Made by a program: the position numbers and the translations under genes. From Humulus lupulus (Eukaryota > Streptophyta > Magnoliopsida > Rosales > Cannabaceae), in assembly GCF_963169125.1 (NCBI RefSeq), contig NC_084802.1, positions 114,518,903-114,582,902 on the forward strand: a stretch of 64,000 nucleotides of DNA, read 5' to 3'. Shown piece by piece: positions 23,166-34,181 of this stretch (the first letter of the stretch is position 1; the number at the start of each line of letters is the position of its first letter). Under the pieces are notes generated by a model, which did not search any database, was not told the DNA's origin, and was given only the letters and a program-made list of their open reading frames with translations.

Positions 23166-25809
23166 ATGGGACCCAGGAAGAACATGCCCAAGAAGAGAGC
23201 CGCCAGCTCGTCGTCCCAACAAGCCAGCAAGGGGAAGGAGGTGGTAGCAGATTCCCCTATCCCCCTATTTGGTCCCACCATGGAGAAAGAGGTCGAGGTG
23301 GGACCTGACACCTTCTTCGAGGCCAAGAGGATTGTCTCGAAGGTCAACACTCAGGGGAAGGTCAACAAGATCTTGTTGTCCCACAACATCGAAATAGGGA
23401 TGGGAGCCCTTGTTGCCCGACCTCCCCTTATGGGCAAGCGGAGCTGCACACCGCTCGACGAGGAGTTCGCGACCTGGAGCAACGAACACCTTAAGGCCGG
23501 GGCCTTTCTTCCTCTGGACCAGTACTTCGCAGATTTCTTGAACTTCGTGAAGCTGGCCCCTTTTTAGCTCCCCCATAACTCCTACCGTCTGTTAGCGGGG
23601 CTGAGGTATCTATTCCTGAAGCAGGAATGGGAGGACCCTACACCGGCGGACATCCTCTACTTTTTCTGCCTCAAAGCTAGCCCAGATCAACGGGGGCGAG
23701 GTGACGGGTTCTACTACTTGACCCGTTTTCCCAACTCTGTCGCGGTCATCGAGCTACCCAGCCATCCAAATGACTTCAAGGATCAATTTTTCATGTCGAC
23801 GGGGTTCCGCAACTGCGAACACCATTACTTCAAGCGTCCTCGTAAGTTCTTTCTAACCCCAGCTCGCAAAATCGTCGCTGATTAGTTTCTTTCCATACGT
23901 ATTGACTTGAATACTATCGTGCACCTATTTTTGCGAGGATGGCTAAATCGGTGACCCTCGGGGGCCAATACAAAACCTTGGCGGGGCTCTCCCCAAGTGA
24001 AAAAGACTACCGCCCGCTCGTGTCTGATGAGACAATGCTGGCGTGCAAGCTAATTTCTTCGGGCCAGACTCTAGCCTTGAGGAGGCCGCGGATCGCCCCA
24101 GCAGCTCGCGAGATGGGGCCCATCCCCAAGGAGGGGGCTGCAGATGACGACGGGAGGACGAGGAAGACGAGGTGCCGCTCGTGCGTCGGAACCGGGCTCT
24201 TGAGGTCGCCCAGGGGGTCAATGCGGAGCGGGTCCAGTCCGGGGCAGCAGCTGGTCCCTCCGGCCAAGGTAACCCATACTTTTTTAGGGATTTAGACAGA
24301 GCTACCGCAGACCTACAGCTTACTAGGTTTAACCCCAACCAACTCATTCACCGTCACCGAAACGACCCATATCGTAACATAACTCTACTCCAGTGCGTTG
24401 ACCAGCTAGTGTTGCGTTATGACATCGGCCGCCCTAGGGGAACTGTAGTAGTAGACAATACCCTGGCCTTTAGGTCAGCCTTCTTTGAGGAGTACGGGAC
24501 CAACCTTAGGTCGTGGCCCTCCCTTCGGGAGGGTACAGTAGCTCTGGGGCTTAGGCAGTATGTAGAGGAGTCCAGTCCTGAGGCAGATCCGGGCCCAGAG
24601 CCCCATCTCACTCGTGAAGTTATAGTCTTAGACTCCCCCATAGAAGCTCTACGGCCGGAGGTCACAACAATAGATTCCTCCTCTAGCTCGGAGGGTAGGA
24701 CCTTTTTCAATACATTCTATATTTTTCTTTTTGCGATCACATATTTTTACATGCATACTGACGATTCGTTCTTTGTTTCAGGCAAGGAGATGTTGTAGCC
24801 CGGGGACAACGTTCTGCGATCTATGTTCCAAGGGGAAATCCTTCCTCCGGGTCGTCTGGACCCTTGGTGAAGAGGCTCCGGCTGACCAAGAAAACGCCCG
24901 CCCTTGGGACTACCACCAAGTCTCCTGCCAAGGGGAAGGGTCAGGGTCCTTCCGCCATAGAGAAGGTGCCTCCACCCCCTCCTGCCACATAGAAGATGGC
25001 TCCACCTCCCCCGCGACCTCTTGTCTCTAGCCGGGAACTGGAGGTACCAACCGGGAGCTTGCCAGCTCCGACTCCCACTGTGCGCGTCCCGGTTAACACT
25101 CAGACCTTGGAGAAAATCCCGAGGCATTTCGGGGGACGGTTTACAAAACCGCAACCTACATGGTGGACCACTACTACAACGCCACCCGAGGGACTTGTGG
25201 GAGATTGAGACAAGGAGCCCCGAAAATGTTATGGAGTCTTCATTGGGGATGACCCTCACGGTAAGTTTGCTTTACCACTGGTTCTCTTTGCTTTTTCTAA
25301 AGCACTTGCCTTATCATCTTTTTATCTTGCAGGCGGCTTTGGCTCTCCACCGGAGCATATCTCAGTCCAAGGCCAAGATTGACGAGATCAGTGGCTAGCA
25401 CCAGGCTGCCCAGTCCGCCCTCGCTTCTGCTTAATAACAAGAGCAAGATGCCAAAGCTGCCCTGACGACTGCCCGGGAAAGCGAGAAGGTCGCGCAGGCC
25501 ACCTTGGTTCCTGCGCAGGCTGAACTGGAGGAATCCCAGGCTAAGCTGCTGGAGGCCGAGGCTACCAAGGTCGCCCTGGACGCTGCAAAGGTCGAACTTG
25601 AAGAGGCCAAGGCTGCCCTTGTGGCGGAGATGGCATCTTCCAGCTCCTCCATGGAGGCCATGTTGTATTATTGTTGGGCCTTCAACCAGGATGGTGACTT
25701 TTCATTCCTGGGATCGGAGGTGTGGGAGTCCTTCCTAGAGAAGTTCAAGGCTCACCTTCAACAAGAGGCGCCCTTTGAGACTGGGGAGACTTCCGATGCT
25801 GCCGATTAG
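23166..25809 (+). pseudogene. EA antisense gene (aORF), degenerate
   Basis: Plus-strand gene opposite to the element. The first exon starts MGPRKNMPKK and contains 'HLKAGAFLPLDQYFADFLNF' followed by a TAG at 23565. The frame then continues with 'SYRLLAGLRYLFLKQEWEDP', like the N-terminal domain of the E2 gene. Likely introns lie at 23842-23937, about 24691-24780 ('gtaggacc...tttcag') and about 25261-25332 ('gtaagttt...ttgcag'), though frames do not all join cleanly. The C-terminus is an alanine/glutamate coiled coil. It ends with 'CWAFNQDGDFSFLGSEVWES', homologous to the E2/E3 end. Several further stops (for example near 25396 and 25432) show it is dead. The function of the family is unknown. 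Confidence 0.7.
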
Positions 25810-26089
25810 GACGCCGAAGGGGTGACTTCGTCAGAGCGGCCTGGCGGGGCTTAGGACTTCTGCTCCTTTTCTCTTATTTTTTATTTGTAACTTTGTATTA
25901 CGAGGTTTTTTTTTTATCCTCGAGACACTTGGTTTCCTTATATTTACTTTAATCTATTTATATATTTTTTGTGGTTTAATTTTATTATTACTCCTCTTTA
26001 ACGCATTTGGTGAGAACTTAGTTTTTGTTGGTGTTATGATTGACACCTCACGCATTTTAGGAAAAAACATCTATTAATCAATTTGAACC
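25810..26089. repeat. EA spacer ending in a partial ~120-bp repeat
   Basis: AT-rich spacer after the antisense gene. The last ~85 bp ('gagaacttagtttttgttgg...caatttgaacc') resembles the tandem repeat that continues at 37759 on the other side of E2. Confidence 0.55.
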
Positions 26090-26676
26090 TGTTGACCCAC
26101 GATTTAGCCAACTGACACGGAGTCAAAATATGAATGATATAGACGAATATATATAGATAATAACGTAATGACAAAAGTAAAGAAAACACAGTAATTTATA
26201 GTGGTTCGGCCCTAGGATCTGGTAATGACCTACGTCCACTTAGAATAATATTGATATGGGATCAAAAGTGTGATCAGAGAACTTGGGTTCAATGAGTTTC
26301 AACACTCCTCATCAACAATACAAGTTTACTCAGATAATTTCTATAATCTCTATGATTTCCGGGCTCCAAAACTCCCTTCCCATGAGCCATCTCCTGCTAT
26401 TTATAGGCTCATGGAGGGTTGCCCAATATTGTTACAGATACTATCCCTTGAATCATGGGATATTCAGAAGATTGCATGAGACAAGTTCGGGATTCATAAG
26501 ATCTTCTATAAATGTTGCTTTGCCAGCGGAACCACCGACCAGTCTAGTCGTGGTAAAGACAGGTCTGTCATGGTTCTGGTGTGTCTCCTGGTCGATACTC
26601 TAGCAGACGCTCCAGGTGTCAGCCACGTGTCAAGAGATTACTCGCCACGTCATAAATGCTAATTTGTTGGATAACA
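26090..26676 (-). repeat. E2 3' LTR
   Basis: On the plus strand 'tgttgaccc...ttggataaca'. The TATA 'ctataaata' (minus) is flanked by inverted arms 26380-26388 and 26406-26414. About 1% different from 37167-37753. Confidence 0.95.
26380..26414 (-). promoter_or_regulatory. E2 LTR TATA box in inverted-repeat loop
   Basis: 'ccatgagcc' and 'ggctcatgg' flank a loop containing 'ctatttatag' (TATA on the minus strand). The same structure occurs in the 5' LTR at 37457-37491. Confidence 0.75.
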
Positions 26677-26691
26677 TTTGCCCCCCAAAGT
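26677..26691 (-). other. E2 terminal polypurine tract
   Basis: Plus strand 'tttgccccccaaagt', that is 'actttggggggcaaa' in element sense, abutting the 3' LTR. Confidence 0.9.
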
Positions 26692-26907
26692 TTATTTACC
26701 ACGAACAGTAAATAAACTTTGAACGAACGACCCTTCGGTAACCCCTCCTGACGTGTCAGAGCCCTTCGTGCGTTCTTGAAAAAAGCAAACCACTCCTGTC
26801 TAATCAAGGCTTTTCAGTTTCCCAGAAACAATTTTGACCACCATCACGCTTCCCCATACTTCGAAAATGGAAAACTAATGATCACGCCCTTTGAATACCG
26901 AAGACAA

Positions 26908-26918
26908 ACTTATATAAG
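26908..26918 (+). promoter_or_regulatory. TATA box of E2 antisense gene
   Basis: 'acttatataag' about 235 bp inside the 3' LTR on the plus strand. E3 has the same 'cttatataag' at the mirror place (59248-59257) and EA has 'tatatataag'. A leader intron with donor 'ttg/gtaagtt' at 27088 is likely. Its acceptor in E2 appears changed ('tgcat', where E3 has 'tgcag'). Confidence 0.6.
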
Positions 26919-27517
26919 GTTACTTGAACCACTTCTTTCCTTTTTACGCACGCCACCTCTCTGTCGAAAACCCTAAAAAACCAGAGCTTTACTCTCTCCA
27001 GCGAACCTTTCTTTGTGCTGTAGGATCAGACGGTGGGATCATTGACTCCTGAAACTCTCACTTCCATCTTCACGACCATTTTCCTTGGTAAGTTACTTTG
27101 AAACTTCACGCTTCTAACCTTTCGTGGTGCATGCTTTTAAATGGTGTACTGTTTGAATCTCTTGGTTTCTGGTTTTTTGAACGCCTGCAGATAAGATGTT
27201 TTTGTAGGTAAAGTAGGCTTATGAGTAGGTTTAAATCCCAGGATCAGTGTTTTTTAGGACGTAGGATCGAAGTAGCATTTCGATTTTCTAAGCCAGTTAG
27301 AAATAATTTTTTCCCGCCGTAAGGGGAGTCGAAAAAGCTTTTCAGGAAAACTTTTCACTTTCACCCTTTTGGTCCGTTTTTTAAACTGTTTGCACAGAGA
27401 GACTTAGTTAGAATGCTGTTATATAAAGGCTTAGCTTTTATACTCGACCAGCGCTACTTTAAGAATCTCCTAGATTCCTCTGACCTCGCCTCCCCATTCT
27501 TCTGTTTGCATATTTTA

Positions 27518-30170
27518 ATGCCAGATTTGTGGGGAGGTGAGAGACCCATCGACGACGACCTCCTCGCCCAACTGCTCGAGGGAGAAGAACAACCAGCCGA
27601 TCGCATCCACCAGATACCTTTCTCACGAGCCTCTTCCAGACCGCACCCTTCTCCTTCAATGGCCCGTTCAAAATCCTCTGGCAAGAAAAGGCCCGAATCT
27701 GAAAGTAACCCTTCTTCTTCTGCCCAGCCTGATTCGCAGGCGGGGGCTCCCTCGACCAGTGGCCGAGAGAATCTTATTCCTGACCCCAATATACAAACTA
27801 GGGCTCGTCCTCATCATCGCAATCCGCCTGATGTCGAGTGGTACACTCCTCCAGCCAGTTCGATGACCCTTCGGATGGTCGCCAACTGCTTCAGAAAATA
27901 CCCCCTAACGGGGGTAACCATTACACGTCCTACTGCGGAGCAGAGGGCTAATCGTCCAGGAGGAGCAAACAGCGCCTGGTCCCGGTATCACATTGAAGCG
28001 GGGGCTTATCTCCCTCTTCATCCTTTCTTTGTGGGGGTGGCCAATTATTCCGGCGTCGCTCCCTTTCAAATAACCCCTAACGGATATAGGATGTTGGCTG
28101 CACTCTATGTCCTGTACAAACTTAACAAATGGCCAGAACCTTCACCTCATGAGGTTAACTACCTCTTTGACCTCAAGTCCAATCCTCAACACAACGGGAC
28201 GGGCTTTTTTCACTTCTGCCATCAGGAAACTGGCCGGACGTTTTTGAGTGGCACTACCCATATATCAAACGTGGGACATTACAACAAGGAGTACTTCTTT
28301 ACTCCGGATATATCCAGTAACAACTTGGCCTTCGCGAGAGGAGGTACAAATTTGTCTTTGCCTTGGTCGATACTTTATCATAGAGTATTTCCTTTCGTCA
28401 TTTCTCAAACTTTGATCTGCTTTTCAGGCCCCTGGTTGCGCCCGACCCCAACACAAGACATGGTGTCGAGGTCTGATACTCTGGCCAAGATGTCTGCCGC
28501 AACCAAATGTGTCAAGACCTTGACACTAGAAAAGAATTTGAGGTCGTCTGGCCTTCTGGCTCCTCGCCATGACAATAGAGGGTCCGAAACGGACGAACCC
28601 ACTGCCGGGGGGGTTCCCGAGCAGCAACCTCCTGTGCCCTCTCCAAGGAGGAGGCCAACAGGAGTTACGATCAGGGAACCCACGGGCAGCCCTTCTGCAG
28701 AAAGGCCTTCTGCTCCCCAAGGCAAGGGGAAAGAAAAGGCCACAGAACCAGTTGTTGACTTGGAAGAGTCTTCTGATGACAATGGTAACGTTATTTCGCT
28801 TTTAAATGGTCTGCCAATCCCCTGTCACATGTTTGACGGGGATGGTAACTTTACATATGCTCCAAATCTAGGGCAAAACTTCTTCATGCCAGAAAATGAG
28901 TATATGATTAATAGAGTCAATAGTGTAGCGACCAGTAGTTGTAGCTCAGGTATTCACTTTATTATCTTCTTTCTGTTGTATTACTTACTTTCACCTTTTT
29001 TCTTCCCTTACTAACCTCTTGTGTTTATTTTCATGTAGATATGTCGACTCCGAATATCTTTGACATGTACCAGGCCGAAGAGGAAGAGGATGTCCCTCAA
29101 CTTCAACGGAGGTCAAAGAAACGAGCTGGTGAAACTAGTCAAGGCCCTTCAGCCAAGAAGAGTCGACCAGAAGACCTTCCTCAGGGCACACCAACTGGGC
29201 AAAGTCCTGCGCCAACTGGGCAAACTCCTACCCCTCCTCCAGCTCCTTCTGAACAGCAAAACACCCCTGCTCGGTCCAACCCTCCACCTGTGCCTGCTAA
29301 GGAGCATCTTTCTCGCGAAGAGGCTCATGAGGCCAGGCTCGTGAGCCATACCATCCGATCCGCTAAGGATCGAATTGAACGCATAGGCAAAGGTGAGCGT
29401 GTTGGGGCCGCTATGATCCAAGCTGAAGAGCTACCAGTTGATTAGATCCTGAACAGGGCTCTGAACGAGATCTCCAGCGTAAGTATTTCTTTATTCCTCG
29501 AGTCTTTGTTTTTTCAGCCCTCGTGATAAGTCTTGACTTCTTTTTCTTTCGTTTATAGGCCTTACTTTCTGCCATTACTGCTCGTACCCGAGCCCAGGCT
29601 TACTTTGAGCAAGTTGGGGCTAAAGTTCTCGAGAAACATCAGGTGAAGGCGGCTGAGGAGCTTTCGGCTGCTGAGGCCAAACATGCTAAGGAGTTGGAGA
29701 CGGTGGTCCGAGAGAGGGATGCAGCGGTGACCAAACTGTCCGCGGCTGAAGCTACAAAATATGCAGCGGTTAAGCTGAGGGAAGAGTACCGGTCGTACAA
29801 CAAAACTCATCTCCGCGAAATCAAGCATCTGGAGGGGGTGGTCAAGTCTAAGGACGAGACTATTGCCACTCTCGAGGGCAAGGTGCAGCAGTCGGAGCTT
29901 GACAACTCCAAGAATCTGGAGAAGTACAAAAGGACGACACTCCGATGTTTCTATAACTTCTGGAAACACAATCAGGGTGCTGACTTTAGCTACCTTTCAG
30001 AGGAAGTCAGAGTTGCGGAGTTGGCTCGGTGCGCTGCTCAACTGGCTGAAGAGGAGGCAAGAGCTGCGACTCCTGCAACCCCAAGCGTCGTTGGTTTGGA
30101 TGAAGAAACCATCGAGGAAGAGACTGACCAGATTGTTGCCCAGGATCCTCCTGCCCCCCATGCCTCTTGA
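27518..30170 (+). pseudogene. E2 antisense spliced gene (aORF), one nonsense codon
   Basis: Gene on the strand opposite to the element, between integrase and the 3' LTR. Coding exons: 27518-28343, 28428-28949, 29039-29478, 29559-30170. Introns of 84, 89 and 80 bp each have GT...AG ends. Exon lengths sum to 2400, a clean frame of 799 residues apart from TAG at 29443-29445, where E3 has CAG. The ATG at 27518 is favoured because E3 conserves 'MPDLWGGERPI' and upstream sequence diverges. Residues ~15-120 are low complexity. Then comes a domain with 'AGAYLPLHPFFVGVANYSG' and 'RMLAALYVLYKLNKWPEP', resembling the plant 'putative gypsy type transposon' family (PF04195, from memory). The C-terminal 200 residues are coiled coil ending in 'CFYNFWKHNQGADFSYL'. 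Function unknown. Antisense extra genes are known in Tat elements such as maize Grande. Confidence 0.8.
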
Positions 30171-30869
30171 TTTATTTAACTGTCTTTCTTTCTTTTTGAA
30201 CATGCGACCCACGGGTCGCAATGTAAAAACATTAGTTTCTTTTTAAACTTTGCTGCATGGGCAGTAAATCTTTTTATTTGAACAATTACATTGAAGCAGC
30301 AATGCTTGCAGTGTAAAAGCTTAACTCTTGGTGCTATAATATTTTTACTTATTATAACGTTTGTCCGTATGACCGAACTTAGCATAGTACTTTGGCATGA
30401 TTTATCAAAACATATATTTTGAAAAAATACTCTAAGTACTTGAAGCATGCTTTCACTCATTTTGTTCATGTGTTTACATACCTTGAGAGTATGCTTTGCT
30501 ATCGATGTGCCTTATATGCCCCCCAAGTGATCGAGGAGCTTTAGGTCCTTGGTCACATGCCTTGACCATGGCCTGTCCGAACATTCCTGTTCGTGCGGAA
30601 AAATGATACTTGTAATACAGCAAAACAACACACGTAATGAACAAATACTTGTAAATGCAAATTCACAAAGGTTGGCAAGAACGACTGGCTGAGCACAGTC
30701 CCTTATAATTTCGTATTAAAAATAGACTAATCATGTCTTTACGAATGATTCTGAAACAGAATCTTACATATACGAGCAGTTAGCCATACACCGTGGCTAA
30801 CCCTCTTTGCAAAACTTGTAAAAATTATTAGAAAAATTTGAACAAGCCAGTCCTTTTAAGAAGGGTTGT
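30171..30869. other. E2 spacer between antisense gene and integrase
   Basis: Non-coding in both directions. It contains the internal polypurine module and likely 3' ends of both convergent transcription units. The homologous spacer in E3 is 55369-56069. Confidence 0.6.
30516..30530 (-). promoter_or_regulatory. E2 internal polypurine tract
   Basis: Plus strand 'atgccccccaagtga', that is 'tcacttggggggcat' in element sense, preceded by 'gaccaaggacct'. Matches E1, E3 and EA. Confidence 0.65.
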
Positions 30870-31787
30870 TTATTGATAATACTTGCGCAGGTGTTCTCCA
30901 TTCCAGTAACGTGGAACGAGATCTCCGTTTAAGCGTGCAAGTTTGTAGGTGCCTGGATGAAGGACTTCTTCAATCTGGTAAGGTCCTTCCCAGTTAGGTC
31001 CGAGCACGCCAGCAGTGGGGTCGCGGGTATTCAAGAAAACTCGTCGTAACACCAAGTCTCCGATGTTGAATCTTCTTTCTTTAACTTTGGAGTTAAAGTA
31101 CCGGGCGACTTTTTGCTGATAGGCAGCAACTCGGAGTTGAGATTTTTCTTGTACCTCGTCAATTGAGTCTAAGGATTCCAGCATTAGCTGGCTGTTTTGC
31201 TCTTGATTGTACATTAAACGCCGATGTGAGGGGGGGTCTATCTCAACGGGTAACATGGCCTCATACCCATAAGCTAAGGAAAATGGGGTACGTCCTGTGG
31301 CTGTTCGATGAGATGTTCTATACGACCAGAGGACTTCAGGTAGTTGTTCTGGCCATGCTCCTTTAGCTTCTTCAAGTCTTTTCTTCAGAGTGTCCTTGAG
31401 GGTTTTGTTTACAGCTTCGACTTGCCCATTCGCTTGGGGGTGTGCGACTGAAGAAAAGCTCTTAATTACCCCATGCCTTTCGCAGAAATCGGTGAACAGG
31501 TCGCTGTCAAATTGGGTTCCGTTGTCTGATACTATTTTTCTGGGCAAACCATACCGGCACACAATGTTCTTGATGATAAAGTCGAGAACTTTCTTGGTTG
31601 TGATGGTTGCGAGTGGTTCAGCTTCGACCCATTTTGTGAAGTAATCGACTGCCACAACTGCGTACTTTACTCCTCCTTTTCCTGTTGGCAGTGATCCAAT
31701 TAAATCTATCCCCCATATTGCGAAAGGCCACGGGCTCTGCATCTACTTTAGCTCGTTTGGAGCTGCTCGTGGGATTTTGGAGAACCT
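30870..31787 (-). pseudogene. E2 integrase (catalytic core and C-terminus)
   Basis: Inserts cDNA into the genome. From 31742 the frame is open for 290 codons. Core residues are Asp in 'WGIDLIG', Asp in 'SDNGTQF' and Glu in 'NGQVEAVNK', with 35 residues between the last two (DD35E). The C-terminus carries the 'GPNWEGPYQIEEV' module and ends 'YWNGEHLRKYYQ'. It is the continuation of the frame upstream, but TAG codons at 31788-31790 and 31743-31745 separate it from the zinc-binding N-terminus. E3 has CAA at both places. Confidence 0.9.
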
Positions 31788-34178
31788 CTAACATTTATCA
31801 CACCTTTGTACGTACTCCATTGAATCCTCATTCATCGTTGCCCAGAAATAGCCCTGTCGGAGAATTTTTTTCGCCAAACTCTGCCCCCCAGCGTGATCTC
31901 CGCAGAATCCTTCATGCACCTCTTTCATGAGTTCCTTAGCTTTTTCTGATGTAATGCACCTGAGCAGCGGCATTGAATATCCTCTTCGGTACATAACACC
32001 GTCGAGAAGTATGTACCTAGCAGCTTGTCTTTGCAAAGTTCTGGCCTTGTTTCTATCTGCTGGTAATGTCCCATTTGTCAGATACTCCAGGTAAGGCGCC
32101 ATCCATGTATCTTCTATTCGAATTTCCATGCTGACTTCGGTCGCATCAATGCTTGGTTCACTTAATCTCTCTACTGGGACTATGTTCAAGGTGTCAGCAT
32201 CTTTAGCACTTGCAAGTTTGGCCAAGGCGTCTGCATTCGAATTTTGGTCTCGCGGAATCTGCTGGAGGGTGTATTTTGTAAAATGTGCTAGCAAATCTTT
32301 TGTTTTATTAAGGTAGGCCATCATTTTTAACCCTCGCGCTTGATATTCTCCCAGGACTTGATTCACGACCAGTTGAGAGTCGCTGTAAATATCGAGCGTT
32401 TTTATGTTCATATCCCTGGCCATTCTCAGTCCAGCGAGGAGTGCTTCGTATTCCGCTTCATTGTTTGACGCTGCGAAGTCAAACCTGATTGCGCAGTGAA
32501 ATCGATGCCCATCGGGCGTTATCAATATCACTCCCGCTCCAGCGTGAGATTCATTAGATGATCCATCTGTGAATAGTTTCCACGAAGGAGTCTTGTCTTG
32601 AGGCATGGGCGCTTCAGGCTGTTTGCACAGCTCGTTACTGGGGAGTTCGGTGAACTCCGCAATAAAATCGGCTAAGGCTTGCCCTTTTATTGCTGCTCGC
32701 GGTGAATAAGTTACGTCGAACTGTCCCAATTCGACCGCCCATTTTAGCAGTCGTCCAGCCGCCTCGGGTTTTTGGAGGACCTGCCGAAGGGGCTGGTTGG
32801 TCAGAACCGTGATAGGATGGGCTTGGAAGTACGATCGCAACTTTCGGGAGGCTAGAATTAGGAAATATGCTAATCTTTCGATCGGTGGATATTTCAATTC
32901 TGCACCGATAAGCCTTTTGCTGACGTAGTAAACAGCTTTCTGCACGCCTTCTTCCTCCCGTATCAGTAGCGCACTAGCAGCAACTTCGGTAATCGCCAGA
33001 TAAATATACAAAGTCTCTCCTTTGATATGTTTTGATAGGATGGGAGGTTGCGACATATGAGCCTTTATTGTCTGGCATGCTTGCTCGCAGTCTTCCGTCC
33101 ATTCAAACTTCTTATTTCCCCTAAGTAGATTGAAGAATGGAACGCACTTGTCAGTTGATTTTGAGATGAATCTACTAAGGGCAGCTATCCTTCCGGCCAG
33201 GCTTTGGACATCCTTGATCTTTCCTGGCGACTTCATATCGATCAGGGCTTTTATCTTGTCGGGGTTGGCCTCGATTCCCCTTGAATTCACTATAAACCCC
33301 AAAAACTTTCCTGACCCGACTCCAAAGGAACATTTGAGGGGATTCAACTTCATATGGTACTTGTTTAACACATCAAAGCACCTTCGCAAATCCTTCACAT
33401 GTCCTTCAGCCTTCTTGGACTTTACCAGCATGTCATCCACATATACCTCCATGCTTACTCCGATCAGCTCCTTGAACATGTGGTTGACCAGTCGTTGGTA
33501 AGTCGCACCTGCGTTTTTTAGTCCAAAAGGCATTACCTTGTAACAATATAAGCCAGTATCGGTCCGAAAGCTGGTATGATCCTCATCAGGGGGATGCATG
33601 CTGATCTGATTGTAGCCTGAATACGCATCCATGAACGAAAGGATATCATGCCCAGCAGTTGCATCGACTAACTGGTCGATCCTCGGGAGTGGGAAGCAGT
33701 CTTTTGGGCAGGCTTTATTGAGGTCTGTAAAATCCACACAGGTCCGCCATTTGCCGTTAGGCTTGGGGACCAGCACCAGATTGGAGACCCACGATGGATA
33801 AAACGCCACCCTGATGAACCCATTTTCTTTAAGTCTTTCGACTTCTTCTTTCAAGGCTCTTGATCTGTCTTTATCGAGCAGTCTTCTTTTTTGTTGCACC
33901 GGTGGAAAGACTTTGTTTATGTTCAGGACATGGCTGATCACTGCAGGATCTATACCGACCATGTCTTTATGCGACCAGGCGAAAACTTCCTCGTTCTTTT
34001 GCAAGAATTCCACCAGCGCCTGCTTTGCGGTAGGTTCTAAATTCTTCCCAACCTTTACGATTCGGGTCGGGTCTTTTTCATCAAGCTGGACTTCCTCCAG
34101 GTCCTCGACGGGTCCAACATTTTCTTCAAAATCCCCAAAGCGAGGATCCAAATCTATATCCTCACTTTGGGCAACACC
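31788..34178 (-). CDS. E2 reverse transcriptase, RNase H domains and integrase zinc finger
   Basis: Open for 796 codons between two TAG codons. Order: an acidic linker ('DPRFGDFEENV'), RT with 'FMDAYSGYNQI', 'MPFGLKNAGATYQR' and the catalytic 'YVDDML' (near 33430), a gypsy-type RNase H region ('YYVSKRLIGAE', 'LTNQPLRQVLQKP'), then a second RNase H with D-E-D-D residues in 'LFTDGSS', 'NNEAEYEALLAGL', 'IYSDSQLVV' and 'NADALAKLA'. Having two RNase H domains is typical of the Tat lineage. It ends with the HHCC finger of integrase ('HEGFCGDHAGG...CDKC'). Part of a gag-pro-pol polyprotein; there is no separate ATG at its start. Confidence 0.93.
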   Translation of the reverse strand, partial: GVAQSEDIDLDPRFGDFEENVGPVEDLEEVQLDEKDPTRIVKVGKNLEPTAKQALVEFLQKNEEVFAWSHKDMVGIDPAVISHVLNINKVFPPVQQKRRLLDKDRSRALKEEVERLKENGFIRVAFYPSWVSNLVLVPKPNGKWRTCVDFTDLNKACPKDCFPLPRIDQLVDATAGHDILSFMDAYSGYNQISMHPPDEDHTSFRTDTGLYCYKVMPFGLKNAGATYQRLVNHMFKELIGVSMEVYVDDMLVKSKKAEGHVKDLRRCFDVLNKYHMKLNPLKCSFGVGSGKFLGFIVNSRGIEANPDKIKALIDMKSPGKIKDVQSLAGRIAALSRFISKSTDKCVPFFNLLRGNKKFEWTEDCEQACQTIKAHMSQPPILSKHIKGETLYIYLAITEVAASALLIREEEGVQKAVYYVSKRLIGAELKYPPIERLAYFLILASRKLRSYFQAHPITVLTNQPLRQVLQKPEAAGRLLKWAVELGQFDVTYSPRAAIKGQALADFIAEFTELPSNELCKQPEAPMPQDKTPSWKLFTDGSSNESHAGAGVILITPDGHRFHCAIRFDFAASNNEAEYEALLAGLRMARDMNIKTLDIYSDSQLVVNQVLGEYQARGLKMMAYLNKTKDLLAHFTKYTLQQIPRDQNSNADALAKLASAKDADTLNIVPVERLSEPSIDATEVSMEIRIEDTWMAPYLEYLTNGTLPADRNKARTLQRQAARYILLDGVMYRRGYSMPLLRCITSEKAKELMKEVHEGFCGDHAGGQSLAKKILRQGYFWATMNEDSMEYVQRCDKC

Positions 34179-34181
34179 CTA
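34179..34181 (-). promoter_or_regulatory. Conserved in-frame UAG between protease and RT (E2)
   Basis: Context 'accaaa TAG ggtgttgcc' with the same frame open on both sides. E3 has the same TAG in the same context (52058-52060). EA has one TAG in the same linker (41801-41803). It is a candidate readthrough site. Confidence 0.5.

Noticed and set aside
23943..25661. Minus-strand ORFs of 76-170 residues
   Set aside because: Shadows of the alanine- and serine-rich antisense gene of EA on the plus strand.
22431..25809. Host gene with introns at 22.4-25.8 kb
   Set aside because: It has a TATA box and introns, but homologues sit at the same place in two other retroelements here, so it belongs to the element.
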